From: Dryocola boscaweniae
GTDB lineage: Bacteria > Pseudomonadota > Gammaproteobacteria > Enterobacterales > Enterobacteriaceae
DNA length: 64,000 bases
Direction: 5' to 3'
NCBI RefSeq assembly: GCF_025215095.1
Contig: NZ_JALHAP010000067.1
Coordinates: 24,044-88,043 of the forward strand
Shown here: piece after piece, positions 12,744 through 22,132 of the stretch
Layout of the letters: every line of letters starts with the position of its first letter
Position numbering within the stretch: position 1 is the stretch's first letter
Program-made: the position numbers and the translations under genes
Notes under the pieces: generated by a model
The model's database searches: none
Seen by the model: only the letters and a program-made list of their open reading frames with translations
Told to the model about the DNA's origin: nothing

Positions 12744-13772
12744 ATGGAAAAAACGCGTAAGCGCCGCAGTACCGGCCGAGTGACCCTGCAGGAGGTCGCC
12801 AACTTTGCGGGCGTGGGAACCATGACGGTCTCACGTGCGCTCAGAACGCCAGAACAGGTTTCAGACAAGCTGCGAGAGAAGATTGAACAGGCGGTTGAAG
12901 AGCTTGGCTACATACCCAACCGAACGGCGGGGGCGCTGGCGTCCGGTCACAGCAACACCGTTGCCGTGTTGATTCCTTCCCTGACGGACAAAGCCAGTTC
13001 GAGCTTTATGCAGTCTCTACAGCAGGTGCTTAATAAAAACGAATTCCAGTTGCTGCTGGGCTGCCATGAGCATAATCAACACAAAGAAGCCGAAATTTTA
13101 ATGACTCTGCTGCAAAGTAATCCGGCGGCGCTGGTGATCTTTGGCTCGCAACTGGCAGAAAAAACGCATCAGATCCTTGAAAAGGTGGATATCCCAACGA
13201 TAAACGTCGTGGGCTCACCTTTCAGCCAAGTGGACATTACCCTTGAGGCCTCGTTCTTTGAGGCGGCGCATAAACTGACCGATCATCTGCTGAATCAGGG
13301 CTATAAGCATATCGGTTTTATCGGCGCGCATATGGACAATCGCCTCCAGCGGCAGGAGCTTAACGGCTGGCACAAGGCGATGCTCAGCCGCTACCAGAAT
13401 TCAGATCAGATAATCACCACGCCGGAAGCGGCCAGTCTGCAGTTCGGACGCTATGCGCTGACGGAAATGTTATTACGCCAGCCGGAGCTGGATGCGGTGA
13501 TTTGCAGCCACGAAGAAATTGCGCTGGGCATCATGTTTGAATGCCAGAGAAGGCTGCTGAAAATTCCCGGCAACATAGCGATAGCCTGCCTTGACGGTTC
13601 GGATAGCTGCGACCAGACGCATCCCACGCTGACCTCGGTGCGCATAGATTATAAAAAAATGGGCAAAGAGGCCGGTAAGCTGCTGATTGAACTGTTAAAT
13701 GAAGAAAGGGATGAGGATGAGCCGCGCATTGAGCTGTTCAGCTACCAGATTGAACTACGGCAAAGCACCTGA
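12744..13772 (+). CDS. LacI-family transcriptional regulator
   Basis: A 342-residue regulator. The N-terminal helix-turn-helix reads VTLQEVANFAGVGTMTVSRA (about residues 13-32), followed by the hinge region NRTAGALASG and a periplasmic-binding-protein-like effector domain (about 65-340). It resembles the GntR (gluconate) branch of the family. It is divergent from the PTS operon across the triple operator and is most simply its repressor; the inducer is unknown. GAGCCAGG precedes the ATG. A bidirectional terminator follows the gene. Confidence 0.9.
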   Translation: MEKTRKRRSTGRVTLQEVANFAGVGTMTVSRALRTPEQVSDKLREKIEQAVEELGYIPNRTAGALASGHSNTVAVLIPSLTDKASSSFMQSLQQVLNKNEFQLLLGCHEHNQHKEAEILMTLLQSNPAALVIFGSQLAEKTHQILEKVDIPTINVVGSPFSQVDITLEASFFEAAHKLTDHLLNQGYKHIGFIGAHMDNRLQRQELNGWHKAMLSRYQNSDQIITTPEAASLQFGRYALTEMLLRQPELDAVICSHEEIALGIMFECQRRLLKIPGNIAIACLDGSDSCDQTHPTLTSVRIDYKKMGKEAGKLLIELLNEERDEDEPRIELFSYQIELRQST

Positions 13773-13788
13773 CTGCGCAGGTTTATAA

Positions 13789-13818
13789 ACAAAAACGCCA
13801 GCACAGCGCTGGCGTTAA
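13789..13818. terminator. Bidirectional terminator between the LacI-type gene and yieH
   Basis: The stem AACGCCAGC (13794-13802) / GCTGGCGTT (13808-13816), loop ACAGC, has an A-run on its left side and TAATTTT on its right. It serves the convergent regulator and yieH genes. The arm sequence is the same as in the terminator after phoU. Confidence 0.85.
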
Positions 13819-13820
13819 TT

Positions 13821-14486
13821 TTAACGAGTAATATCCCAGCCACGCGCCCGCCACAGTTCGGGCAACTGCGCCAGATCGGTAAAGGTCGTGACCTTCGGAT
13901 GGTCGATAGGTTTGTTATGCGGATCGGCGCAGAAATAAAACACCTCCATGCCTGCCGCAATACCCGATTGCGCGCCCGCCATTGAATCGTCCACCAGCAC
14001 GCAGTTTTTCACATCAACCTGCATCTTATCGGCAGCGTGCAACATGAGCGCAGGGTCCGGCTTCCAGCACTGGATATCGTAGCCGCTAAACAGCTTATCC
14101 GGGAAATATGCGAGCATGCCGGTTTTGCCCAGCGAGTGCTGCATTTTGCCGACCGGCCCGTTGGAAACGATACACATCGGGACTTTTATTCGTTCAATCA
14201 GCGCCGCTGCGCCCAAAATTTCCTGTAGCTCGCTGTCGAAGAGCCTTGCGACCTCGGCGCGATAAATTGGCTCTAGCTCGGTTTTGGACAGGACCACGTC
14301 ATATTGTTGGCTTATGGTATCGATAATTTCGTAAAGCTTGATGCCTTTAAAGGTCTTGTGAACCTCTTCGAGCGCAAGTTCGATGCCGTATTGCGCAAAC
14401 ATGTGTACGTAGGCTCTGGAGCAAATTACTTCGCTGTCGACCAGCGTGCCATCGCAGTCGAAGAACACCGCATCTATCCGGGACAT
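13821..14486 (-). CDS. yieH: HAD-family sugar phosphatase YieH (6-phosphogluconate phosphatase)
   Basis: This 221-residue HAD hydrolase is collinear with E. coli YieH. Motif I FDCDGTLVDSE has the nucleophilic and acid/base aspartates, motif II is VSNGP, motif III the lysine in CWKPDPAL, and motif IV LVDDSMAGAQSG. E. coli YieH dephosphorylates 6-phosphogluconate and purines in vitro; its physiological role is unsettled. It is a single gene, divergent from adeP. Confidence 0.93.
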   Translation of the reverse strand: MSRIDAVFFDCDGTLVDSEVICSRAYVHMFAQYGIELALEEVHKTFKGIKLYEIIDTISQQYDVVLSKTELEPIYRAEVARLFDSELQEILGAAALIERIKVPMCIVSNGPVGKMQHSLGKTGMLAYFPDKLFSGYDIQCWKPDPALMLHAADKMQVDVKNCVLVDDSMAGAQSGIAAGMEVFYFCADPHNKPIDHPKVTTFTDLAQLPELWRARGWDITR

Positions 14487-14545
14487 GCCGCTTCCTTTTA
14501 TAAAAGTGAAAAAACATTTTACCCAATTTACGCAATTAATGCGGT

Positions 14546-14561
14546 ACGCAATCGTTGCCGT
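14546..14561. promoter_or_regulatory. Putative PurR operator upstream of adeP
   Basis: ACGCAATCGTTGCCGT matches 11 of the 12 fixed positions of the PurR consensus ANGCAANCGNTTNCNT. It lies 106 bases before the adeP start codon. PurR control of adenine permease fits the known purine regulon of E. coli. Confidence 0.65.
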
Positions 14562-14666
14562 ATAAACAAATTGAATGAAAAAAAGTCCACATCGACCATC
14601 AACATTTCGGCATTTTGGTATAGGATAACGACGGATTTTTCCCTCTCATGTTCGGAAACAAGACTA

Positions 14667-15998
14667 ATGAGCCAACCACAATCTACTCCGGCTGCAAATC
14701 CGGGGCTGCTCGAGCGCGTGTTTAAACTGCGTGAGCACGGCACCACGGCACGCACCGAAGTGATCGCCGGTCTTACAACCTTCCTGACGATGGTGTATAT
14801 CGTCTTTGTTAACCCGCAGATCCTTGGCGCCGCGGGTATGGATACCCAGGCCGTATTCGTCACCACCTGTTTAATTGCCGCATTGGGGAGCATCCTGATG
14901 GGGATTTTCGCCAATCTGCCGGTGGCGCTCGCGCCAGCAATGGGGCTGAATGCTTTCTTCGCCTTTGTGGTTGTTGGCGCAATGGGTCTGTCCTGGCAAG
15001 TAGGCATGGGCGCTATCTTCTGGGGCGCCGTTGGCCTTCTGCTGCTGACCATTTTCCGCGTGCGCTACTGGATGATTGCTAACATCCCGGTGAGCCTGCG
15101 CGTGGGCATCACCAGCGGCATCGGTCTGTTTATCGGCATGATGGGTCTGAAGAACGCCGGTATTATCGTGGCGAACAAAGACACCCTGGTGAGCATTGGC
15201 AATCTGACTTCGCACAGCGTTCTGCTGGGCGCGCTGGGTTTCTTTATCATCGCGATTCTGGCTTCCCGTAACATTCATGCCGCCGTGCTGGTTTCTATCG
15301 TTGTCACCACGCTGCTGGGCTGGATGCTGGGCGATGTACAGTACAACGGCATTGTTTCAACGCCGCCGAGCGTAATGTCCGTTGTGGGTCAGGTAGATTT
15401 AGCCGGTTCGCTGAATATTGGGCTGGCGGGCGTGATTTTCTCGTTCATGCTGGTCAACCTGTTCGACTCCTCCGGCACGCTGATTGGTGTAACTGACAAA
15501 GCCGGGCTGACCGATGAAAAAGGCAAATTCCCACGCATGAAGCAGGCGCTGTACGTAGACAGCATCTCTTCCGTGGCGGGTTCTTTCATCGGCACCTCTT
15601 CCGTTACCGCTTATATTGAAAGCTCTTCCGGCGTTTCCGTGGGCGGCCGCACCGGCCTGACGGCGGTCATCGTTGGCCTGCTGTTCCTGCTGGTTATCTT
15701 CCTGTCGCCGCTGGCCGGAATGGTGCCGGGTTACGCTGCAGCAGGCGCGCTGATTTATGTCGGCGTGCTGATGACGTCCAGCCTTTCGCGTGTGAAGTGG
15801 GAAGACCTGACCGAAGCCGTACCTGCGTTTGTTACCGCCGTTATGATGCCGTTTAGCTTCTCAATAACCGAAGGTATCGCGCTTGGCTTTATCTCTTATT
15901 GCGTGATGAAACTGGGGACTGGCCGCTGGCGTGAGCTCAGCCCATGCGTAATTGTTGTGGCGCTACTTTTCATACTGAAGATTGCGTTTATCGACTGA
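14667..15998 (+). CDS. adeP: Adenine permease AdeP
   Basis: A 443-residue inner-membrane transporter of the NCS2 / AzgA-like family with about 12-14 hydrophobic helices; the E. coli homologue (formerly YieG) is a high-affinity proton-driven adenine importer. Family segments include AGLTTFLTMVYIVFVNPQIL, APAMGLNAFFAF and LFDSSGTLIGV. The frame extends well upstream, but the ATG at 14667 (MSQPQSTPAANPG) matches the family start. It is transcribed alone, with a REP element downstream. Confidence 0.95.
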   Translation: MSQPQSTPAANPGLLERVFKLREHGTTARTEVIAGLTTFLTMVYIVFVNPQILGAAGMDTQAVFVTTCLIAALGSILMGIFANLPVALAPAMGLNAFFAFVVVGAMGLSWQVGMGAIFWGAVGLLLLTIFRVRYWMIANIPVSLRVGITSGIGLFIGMMGLKNAGIIVANKDTLVSIGNLTSHSVLLGALGFFIIAILASRNIHAAVLVSIVVTTLLGWMLGDVQYNGIVSTPPSVMSVVGQVDLAGSLNIGLAGVIFSFMLVNLFDSSGTLIGVTDKAGLTDEKGKFPRMKQALYVDSISSVAGSFIGTSSVTAYIESSSGVSVGGRTGLTAVIVGLLFLLVIFLSPLAGMVPGYAAAGALIYVGVLMTSSLSRVKWEDLTEAVPAFVTAVMMPFSFSITEGIALGFISYCVMKLGTGRWRELSPCVIVVALLFILKIAFID

Positions 15999-16009
15999 TC
16001 GATAATTTG

Positions 16010-16079
16010 TAGGGCGGGTAAGCAACGCGCCATCCGCCGTATGGAATGGTGGATGGCGCTTGCGCTTATCCACCCTACA
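16010..16079. repeat. REP/BIME element between adeP and chrR
   Basis: GTAGGGCGGGTAAGCAACGC with GCCATCCGCC is followed by GGTGGATGGCGCTTGCGCTT with ATCCACCCTAC: two inverted REP units in head-to-head order in the space between convergent adeP and chrR. Confidence 0.88.
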
Positions 16080-16094
16080 GCAAAATGCGCTGCC

Positions 16095-16661
16095 TTAGTT
16101 TTTTACCCGCTTAATATAGTCGCCAAAAGCCGTCAACTGGCCGGTAAGATGATCAAGCGTGCTTTGATCGACAACTTCACCCGTCTGCGTATCCACTTTG
16201 TTCTGAATGACTCCGCCCATAAACTCAGGCTTGTTCATTACCATCGCATCCAGGAACACCAGAATTTGACGCAGATGATACTGGCAGCGAGCGCCGCCAA
16301 TCGCGCCCATTGAGCTGGTCTGAATCAGCACGGGCTTGCCCGCCAGCGGCTGTTCAGGAAGGCGTGATAACCAGTCGATGGCGTTCTTCAGACCGCCCGG
16401 CACCGAATAGTTGTATTCTGGCGTGACGATAACGACGCCGTCCGCGCTGCGGATTTGTTCGGCAATAGCTTCAACCGTCTGCGGGAAACCCTCTTCCTGC
16501 TGCATGTCCGCGTCGTACAGAGGAATATCCGCGATGGACGGCAGCGCATCAATGCTCATGCCTGCCGGGGCGATTTTCGGCAGCGTACGGGCGACCATGG
16601 CGTTGAATGAGCCTTTACGCAGGCTCCCCAGTAACGTAACTATCTTTAACGTGTCGGACAT
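16095..16661 (-). CDS. chrR: NAD(P)H-dependent FMN reductase / quinone and chromate reductase ChrR
   Basis: This 188-residue flavodoxin-like protein is nearly identical in length and sequence to E. coli ChrR (YieF). The FMN phosphate loop is LLGSLRKGSFNAMVARTLP and the flavin-contacting segment is TPEYNYSVPGGLKNAIDWLS. The soluble tetramer reduces quinones by two electrons and can also reduce chromate. The ATG at 16661 has AGGAG seven bases upstream and is preferred to the GTG two codons earlier. yieE lies upstream on the same strand, 33 bases away. Confidence 0.95.
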   Translation of the reverse strand: MSDTLKIVTLLGSLRKGSFNAMVARTLPKIAPAGMSIDALPSIADIPLYDADMQQEEGFPQTVEAIAEQIRSADGVVIVTPEYNYSVPGGLKNAIDWLSRLPEQPLAGKPVLIQTSSMGAIGGARCQYHLRQILVFLDAMVMNKPEFMGGVIQNKVDTQTGEVVDQSTLDHLTGQLTAFGDYIKRVKN

Positions 16662-16694
16662 AAACACTCCTTTTGTCGGGACGTTCAGGAAAGA

Positions 16695-17420
16695 TCAGTT
16701 TGGAAATAAGGCTTTCTCATAGGGCTGACTGGTAAAACGTATAATGCGCCCGTCCGGATCGCTACGGCGAGAGGGCACATCTTTCAGGCTCATCCAGCCC
16801 TGCCCGTCAAACTCCCACAAGCTTAGCTTCTCAATCGCGGGTGAAACGGTACATGACCAGACCAGTATGTCTTCCACATCGCTTATTGCTTCAATATGCG
16901 ACTGGTTCATGACACGTAAACGTCCAGCTCCCGGGATCAACTGTAGCGCTTCATCGCTGCCGGTAACTTTAAATACGCTCTGGCGCAGCGTGCGCAACTG
17001 CGAACGGGCTTCAGTAGGATCGTTTTGGTTGTTTATCCAGGTGGATTCATTACTGCTGAAAGCGGGAGTGGGAAGAGAGGAAGGAATGGCGCCAAACGAA
17101 CGCGGTAGTTCCATATCGAGACCACATCGCCCCTCCGTCGTCACCAGAACACCCACGCTATTCCCTGCATAAGCGATACTGAAATCCGTAAATGTGTGAT
17201 CGGCAAAATGCGGTCTTCCTGCCACGGTGGTGATGATTTTTGGCAGCTTTTTTATGCCGTAAAGCATAAAGAGCAGTTCGGCCAGCAGCGTACGCGAGGC
17301 CAGAAACCTTGCGCGGCGGCGTTCCGGAAGGGTCCGTGCGTAGCTAAAACACTCAGGGTCCAGACGCGATGAAGACGGGTAGCTTGAATTGATTGTCCAT
17401 CGTGCAAAATGCGTTGCCAT
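16695..17420 (-). CDS. yieE: 4'-phosphopantetheinyl transferase superfamily protein YieE
   Basis: The 241-residue product is collinear with E. coli YieE. The metal-binding GLDMEL motif of phosphopantetheinyl transferases (as GxD) is clear at about residue 102, but the second motif, usually WxxKEAxxK, is degenerate (QSVFKVTG), as in this subfamily. Such enzymes attach the CoA phosphopantetheine arm to carrier proteins; the target here is unknown. The ATG at 17420 (MATHFARW) has GGAG upstream and matches E. coli. It probably forms an operon with chrR. Confidence 0.85.
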   Translation of the reverse strand: MATHFARWTINSSYPSSSRLDPECFSYARTLPERRRARFLASRTLLAELLFMLYGIKKLPKIITTVAGRPHFADHTFTDFSIAYAGNSVGVLVTTEGRCGLDMELPRSFGAIPSSLPTPAFSSNESTWINNQNDPTEARSQLRTLRQSVFKVTGSDEALQLIPGAGRLRVMNQSHIEAISDVEDILVWSCTVSPAIEKLSLWEFDGQGWMSLKDVPSRRSDPDGRIIRFTSQPYEKALFPN

Positions 17421-17572
17421 TTTTCGCTCCATGATAATGGTCAAAGGGACTGTAGGGTCGATTGTAGGATTTTTACCCCTTAAACGCACGGCCTGAGGCT
17501 GTAAAAGTGCGTCAAAGGATGATCCTTCTGTTTGTATAGTGAATGCTTATGCTTCCGTGCGGTTTATCTGGT

Positions 17573-17607
17573 AAAAAAAATCCCGCAACGCGGCGGCATT
17601 GCGGGAT
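17573..17607 (-). terminator. Rho-independent terminator after mnmE
   Basis: Read on the minus strand: ATCCCGCAA (17607-17599), a ten-base loop, TTGCGGGAT (17588-17580), then a run of eight T. It lies 34 bases beyond the mnmE stop codon. Confidence 0.88.
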
Positions 17608-17641
17608 GATATCAGAGTCAGCGTGTGCTCACTTTCAGCGA

Positions 17642-19006
17642 TTACTTACCGATGCAGAAGCTAGAGAAAATCCTGCCCAGTAAATCATCAGAGGTAAATT
17701 CCCCGGTGATTTCACTCAGGCTCTGCTGAGAAAGACGCAGCTCTTCTGCCAGTAATTCCCCGGCCCATGCGCCTAACAGTTGGGCTTTGCCCTGCTGCAG
17801 ATGCGTGGCCGCCTGTTCCAGCGCCTGCAGGTGACGGCGACGCGCGAGGAAACCCCCTTCCATGTTGGTTTCAAAACCCATGCTTTGTTTCAGGTGATCG
17901 CGCAGCACATCTACGCCTTCACCTGTACGCGCGGAGAGGCGCACAAGTGAGTGACCATTCACATTGCTGAGACCCAGCGTCTCGCCTGTGACATCTGCTT
18001 TGTTGCGCACCACGGTAATCGGCAAACGTTCCGGCAGACGGGCTATAAAGTCCGGCCAGATTGCCGCCGGGTCGGTGGCATCGGTTGTCGTACCGTCGAC
18101 CATAAAGAGCACGCGGTCGGCCTGTTCAATCTCGTTCCACGCGCGCTCAATACCAATACGTTCAACTTCATCGCTTGCTTCACGAAGACCTGCGGTATCG
18201 ATGATATGCAGCGGCATGCCGTCGATATGAATATGCTCGCGCAATACATCGCGGGTTGTTCCGGCGATATCGGTGACGATTGCGGCTTCACGCCCTGCAA
18301 GAGCGTTTAGCAGGCTCGATTTACCGGCGTTTGGTCGCCCGGCGATAACCACCTTCATCCCTTCGCGCAGCAGGCTCCCCTGGCGTGCTTCCGCACGCAC
18401 GGCGTCCAGATCGTTAATGACCTGATTAAGCTGTGCTTCGATTTTGCCGTCAGACAGAAAATCGATTTCTTCATCCGGAAAATCAATGGCGGCCTCAACG
18501 TAAATTCGCAGGTGGGTCAGCGCTTCCACCAGATGATTTACGCGGGCGGAAAACACGCCCTGCAGCGAGTTAAGCGCCGAACGGGCGGCCTGCTCTGAGC
18601 TTGCGTCAATCAAATCGGCGATGGCCTCAGCCTGCGCCAGATCCAGCTTATCGTTAAGGAATGCTCGTTCTGAGAATTCGCCGGGCCTTGCGATGCGCAC
18701 GCCGGGAATAGCCAGAATGCGCTTTAACAGCAGGTCGAGAATGACCGGGCCGCCGTGACCCTGCAGTTCCAGAACGTCCTCGCCGGTAAAAGAGTTTGGG
18801 CCGGGGAACCACAGCGCAATGCCCTGATCAAGCGTGGCCCCATCACTATCGCGAAACGGCAGATAATCGGCGTAACGTGGTTTTGGAAGCTTGCCCAGAA
18901 TAGCCTGTGCAACGTCGCGAGCATGGAGGCCGGAAACGCGCAGGATACCGACCCCGCCACGTCCCGGCGGCGTCGCCTGGGCAACGATTGTCTCGTTATG
19001 GCTCAT
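17642..19006 (-). CDS. mnmE: tRNA uridine-5-carboxymethylaminomethyl modification GTPase MnmE
   Basis: A 454-residue GTPase, the E. coli length. With MnmG it modifies the wobble uridine of several tRNAs (cmnm5U). The N-terminal tetrahydrofolate-binding domain starts [17 protein letters not shown]; the helical domain holds an inserted G domain with P-loop [22 protein letters not shown] and NKAD; the C-terminus ends CIGK, with the conserved cysteine. In E. coli the tna operon, mdtL and yidZ lie just downstream; here yieE follows directly, so those genes are absent from this position. Confidence 0.98.
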   Translation of the reverse strand: MSHNETIVAQATPPGRGGVGILRVSGLHARDVAQAILGKLPKPRYADYLPFRDSDGATLDQGIALWFPGPNSFTGEDVLELQGHGGPVILDLLLKRILAIPGVRIARPGEFSERAFLNDKLDLAQAEAIADLIDASSEQAARSALNSLQGVFSARVNHLVEALTHLRIYVEAAIDFPDEEIDFLSDGKIEAQLNQVINDLDAVRAEARQGSLLREGMKVVIAGRPNAGKSSLLNALAGREAAIVTDIAGTTRDVLREHIHIDGMPLHIIDTAGLREASDEVERIGIERAWNEIEQADRVLFMVDGTTTDATDPAAIWPDFIARLPERLPITVVRNKADVTGETLGLSNVNGHSLVRLSARTGEGVDVLRDHLKQSMGFETNMEGGFLARRRHLQALEQAATHLQQGKAQLLGAWAGELLAEELRLSQQSLSEITGEFTSDDLLGRIFSSFCIGK

Positions 19007-19022
19007 TATTTTCCCTTTCGAG

Positions 19023-19059
19023 ATGGCTGGTGGATGACGCTTCGCTTATCCACCCTACG
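19023..19059. repeat. Single REP unit between mnmE and yidC
   Basis: TGGTGGATGACGCTTCGCTT and ATCCACCCTACGA form one imperfect palindrome of the same family as the repeats at 16010 and 54405. Confidence 0.75.
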
Positions 19060-19090
19060 AAAAAAAGAAGGCGGTCAATTGACCGCCTTC
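19060..19090 (-). terminator. Rho-independent terminator of the rnpA-yidD-yidC operon
   Basis: On the minus strand GAAGGCGGTC (19090-19081), loop AATT, GACCGCCTTC (19076-19067), then a T-run at 19066-19060. It lies 28 bases past the yidC stop. Confidence 0.92.
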
Positions 19091-19118
19091 CGTGTGCATT
19101 AACTTAATTTAAACGCTA

Positions 19119-20765
19119 TCAGGTCTTTTTCTTGTCGCGGCTGTGTAAGCCACGTTTTTCCAGACCGCGATAAATTAGCTGCTGCTGAATGATGGTCACC
19201 AGGTTACTGACGATATAGTACAGCACCAGGCCTGACGGGAACCACAGGAAGAACACCGTGAAGATGACCGGCATAAAGGTCATGATCTTCTGCTGCATCG
19301 GGTCGGTCACGGTGGTAGGCGACATCTTCTGAATGAAGAACATCGTAATACCCATCAGGATCGGCAGGATGTAGTACGGGTCTTGTGCGGACAGGTCATG
19401 GATCCACAGTGCGAACGGCGCATGACGCAGTTCAACAGAGCCCATCAGCATGTAGTACAACGCCAGGAAGATTGGCATCTGGATAACCAGCGGCAGACAA
19501 CCACCCAGCGGGTTAACCTTCTCAGCTTTGTACAGCGCCATCATTTCCTGGCTCTGACGCTGCTTATCGTCACCGATACGCTCACGCATGGCCGCCAGTT
19601 TTGGCTGCAACATACGCATTTTCGCCATGGAGGTGTACTGCGCTTTGGTCAGCGGGTACATGATGCCACGAACGATAAAGGTGATAACGATAATGGAGAA
19701 GCCCCAGTTACCGATGAAGCTGTGGATAAATTTCAGCAGCTTGAACAACGGCTGAGAGATAAACCACAACCAACCGTAATCCACAGTCAGGTCAAGATGA
19801 GGCGCTACGGCCGCCATTTTGTCCTGAATTTCCGGACCAACCCACAGGGTGCTGCCCAGTTGCGCGGTTTGACCAGGCTGAACCAGTTGCGGTGCGGATT
19901 TATAACCGATAGCCGCCACGTCGTTGTTCAGTTTGGTGGTGTAGAAGTTGTTGGTGCCTTCGTTACGCGGAACCCATGCCGTTGCGAAATACTGCTGCAG
20001 CATCGCCACCCAGCCATTGCTGGCGTTGACGCTCAGGTTCTCACCGTCTGCGATGGTATCGAATTTATATTTTTCGTATTTCGCATCTGGCGTGGAGTAC
20101 GCAGCGCCGCGGAAGGTATGCAACGCAAAGTTATTGCTTCCGGTATCACGATGAGACGGCAGGTTGATGGACTGCTTCAACTGACCGAAGGTCGCAAGCT
20201 CCAGCGGTTTCTCACCGGCGTTCTTCACGTTGTAATCCACGCTCACCGCGAACTCGCCGCGTTTGAGGGTGAAGGACTTGGTGAAGGCGTTGCCAGCCGC
20301 ATCGGTATAGGTCATTGGAATAACCAGTTCGTTCTGGCCGTCGGCCATCACAAAGGTATCTTTATCTGTGTTATACAGCGGGCGAGCGCCGTTAGCCGGA
20401 TTATCCGGTCCGTCACGACCCGTCAGGCCGCTTTGCGCCTGATAGATAAACTGCGGCGTTGTTTCCAGTAACTGGAATGGCTCAGTTGATTTGAGCTCTT
20501 TCGGATAGGTTAACAGCAGCGCCTGCTCAACATCACCACCACGGGTGTTGATGGAAAGTTCGAGGACGTCAGTTTTAACCGTGATGATTTTTCCCTGGCC
20601 ACTGGCCGGCACGCCCTGGCTTGCTGCATTACCCGTGGCGGTAGTCGTAGTCTGCGTGGTCTGCTGCACCTGAGGTTGAGGAGCGTGGTCCTGCTCCCAG
20701 GCTTGCCAGATCATGAAAGACACGAACAACAAAGCGATGAGAAAGAGATTGCGTTGCGAATCCAT
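19119..20765 (-). CDS. yidC: Membrane protein insertase YidC
   Basis: The 548-residue product is identical in length to E. coli YidC. It inserts and folds inner-membrane proteins, alone or with SecYEG. A first membrane helix ([17 protein letters not shown], residues 6-22) is followed by the large periplasmic beta domain (about 60-340) and the conserved five-helix core with the hydrophilic groove arginine in the helix around [20 protein letters not shown]. The basic tail [16 protein letters not shown] aids ribosome binding. It follows yidD by two bases in the rpmH-rnpA-yidD-yidC cluster. Confidence 0.98.
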   Translation of the reverse strand: MDSQRNLFLIALLFVSFMIWQAWEQDHAPQPQVQQTTQTTTTATGNAASQGVPASGQGKIITVKTDVLELSINTRGGDVEQALLLTYPKELKSTEPFQLLETTPQFIYQAQSGLTGRDGPDNPANGARPLYNTDKDTFVMADGQNELVIPMTYTDAAGNAFTKSFTLKRGEFAVSVDYNVKNAGEKPLELATFGQLKQSINLPSHRDTGSNNFALHTFRGAAYSTPDAKYEKYKFDTIADGENLSVNASNGWVAMLQQYFATAWVPRNEGTNNFYTTKLNNDVAAIGYKSAPQLVQPGQTAQLGSTLWVGPEIQDKMAAVAPHLDLTVDYGWLWFISQPLFKLLKFIHSFIGNWGFSIIVITFIVRGIMYPLTKAQYTSMAKMRMLQPKLAAMRERIGDDKQRQSQEMMALYKAEKVNPLGGCLPLVIQMPIFLALYYMLMGSVELRHAPFALWIHDLSAQDPYYILPILMGITMFFIQKMSPTTVTDPMQQKIMTFMPVIFTVFFLWFPSGLVLYYIVSNLVTIIQQQLIYRGLEKRGLHSRDKKKT

Positions 20766-20767
20766 CG

Positions 20768-21025
20768 TTAGTGTTCTCTGGTATCAAATGGTCCAGGTGG
20801 GACGGGATCGTCTCCACCGGGGTTTAAAGGGTGGCATTTTAATACGCGTTTCACCGTCAACCAACTGCCTTTTAACACCCCAAACCTGCGCAATGCCTCA
20901 ATTCCGTAGTGAGAACAGGTCGGCGTGAAACGGCAATGCGGCCCAAGAAGTGGGCTTATCAGGCGCTGATAGACCTTTATCAGGCCAATCAGGAGCCGTG
21001 AGACAGGCGACAGTGACGGCGCCAT
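20768..21025 (-). CDS. yidD: Membrane protein insertion efficiency factor YidD
   Basis: This 85-residue protein equals the E. coli length. It has an amphipathic N-terminus ([18 protein letters not shown]) and a cysteine-rich core ([20 protein letters not shown]) typical of the family. It sits on the inner face of the membrane and assists YidC-dependent insertion. Its start lies inside the end of rnpA (37-base overlap), so it is translated from the rnpA message. Confidence 0.95.
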   Translation of the reverse strand: MAPSLSPVSRLLIGLIKVYQRLISPLLGPHCRFTPTCSHYGIEALRRFGVLKGSWLTVKRVLKCHPLNPGGDDPVPPGPFDTREH

Positions 21026-21348
21026 AATTTTTCCAATGCTTCCGATAAAGCCCGGTTATCCAGGTCACCCACCCCTTTCTTAGCCACTACCACGAAATCC
21101 ATTGGAGGCAGTTCGTGCTGACGTAAACGAAAGCTTTCACGCGTCAGACGTTTAATCCGATTGCGTTCATGCGCGCGTTTGACGTTTTTCTTAGCGACTG
21201 TAAGACCGATGCGGGGATGCCCCAGCGAATTCAGGCGGCCGAGGATGGTGATTTGCGGCGTGCCGGCTCTTTGAGGTTGCTGGAAGACGAAAGTGAAATG
21301 AGTGGGAGTTAACAAACGTAACTCCCTGGGAAATGCGAGCTTAACCAC
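20989..21348 (-). CDS. rnpA: Ribonuclease P protein component
   Basis: The 119-residue basic protein has the E. coli length. It binds the catalytic M1 RNA to mature tRNA 5' ends. The RNR motif is present in [15 protein letters not shown], with the beta-sheet segments [13 protein letters not shown] and [12 protein letters not shown]. It follows rpmH by 17 bases and overlaps yidD. Confidence 0.97.
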   Translation of the reverse strand: MVKLAFPRELRLLTPTHFTFVFQQPQRAGTPQITILGRLNSLGHPRIGLTVAKKNVKRAHERNRIKRLTRESFRLRQHELPPMDFVVVAKKGVGDLDNRALSEALEKLWRRHCRLSHGS

Positions 21349-21365
21349 TCAGGGGTTAGCTTTTA

Positions 21366-21518
<153 letters not shown>

Positions 21519-21607
21519 CTAAACTTGGATAAATTTCACTGGGTTAGCATAACGTCTCGCAGAAAGTGCCGGACTTACGCCTCAGTGTGGCTGATTAAAG
21601 AGGCCGG

Positions 21608-21636
21608 ATTGTAATAATTGTACACTCCGGAGTCAA
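21608..21636 (-). promoter_or_regulatory. rpmH sigma-70 promoter
   Basis: On the minus strand a -35 TTGACT (21636-21631) and a -10 TACAAT (21613-21608) are separated by exactly 17 bases. It lies about 100 bases upstream of rpmH and corresponds to the strong rpmH promoter of E. coli. Confidence 0.85.
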
Positions 21637-21803
21637 TTCTCTTTCCTTAATTCCCGCGCCTGAATCCCTCTTCCGACCCTAAAATTACCCAGGATCTGGC
21701 AAGTCAAACACAGTGACGATACGCGACGGGTGGGGAATTATACGGCCTCCCGATGAAAGCGCAAGGATCGTCGGGGATCTTCGTTAGATCTCTTAAATCA
21801 ATT

Positions 21804-22132
21804 TTGCGCGGCGGTCATTAAATTTTCCAATATGCGAGCGTAAACGGCAGCATGCCCGACAGGATCGTTTACACTTAGACGGTTCAAAACTGCCCTGTGG
21901 ATAAATCGGGAAGAAACTGTGAGAAACAGAAGATCTCTGGCGCGCTTTAGGCTATGATCCGCGGTCCCGATCGTGATCCAAGATCGTTCACATTGAGGGT
22001 AAACCGCAGATAGCGGTTCGCACGCTTCCCGTACCGGGATCCCTTGCGGGAGAGTCGGCGTGTGTCAACAATCATGAATGTAAAACTTTCAGTCTTCGTC
22101 TTTTTATCGACTTTGTTCGAGTGGAGTCCGCC
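21804..22132 (+). promoter_or_regulatory. dnaA promoter region with DnaA box
   Basis: The 626-base gap between rpmH and dnaA holds only control signals. A consensus DnaA box (TGTGGATAA, reverse complement of TTATCCACA) lies at 21896-21904. Downstream is the p2-type -10 TATGAT (21953-21958) with extended GGC; upstream is a weaker p1 candidate, TTGCGC (21804-21809) and CAATAT (21828-21833). Several GATC sites cluster around 21930-21985, consistent with Dam methylation and SeqA control. The long leader ends at the GTG start preceded by GTGGAG. This matches the autoregulated E. coli dnaA promoter. Confidence 0.85.

Noticed and set aside
19383..20471. Long open frame of 362 codons antisense to yidC
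   Set aside because: Fully covered by the conserved yidC gene on the other strand, with no ribosome binding site and no recognisable protein features; a by-product of yidC codon use.
21780..22132. Possible replication origin at dnaA
   Set aside because: Only one consensus DnaA box and no 13-mer repeats; in enterobacteria oriC lies near mnmG, outside this window.
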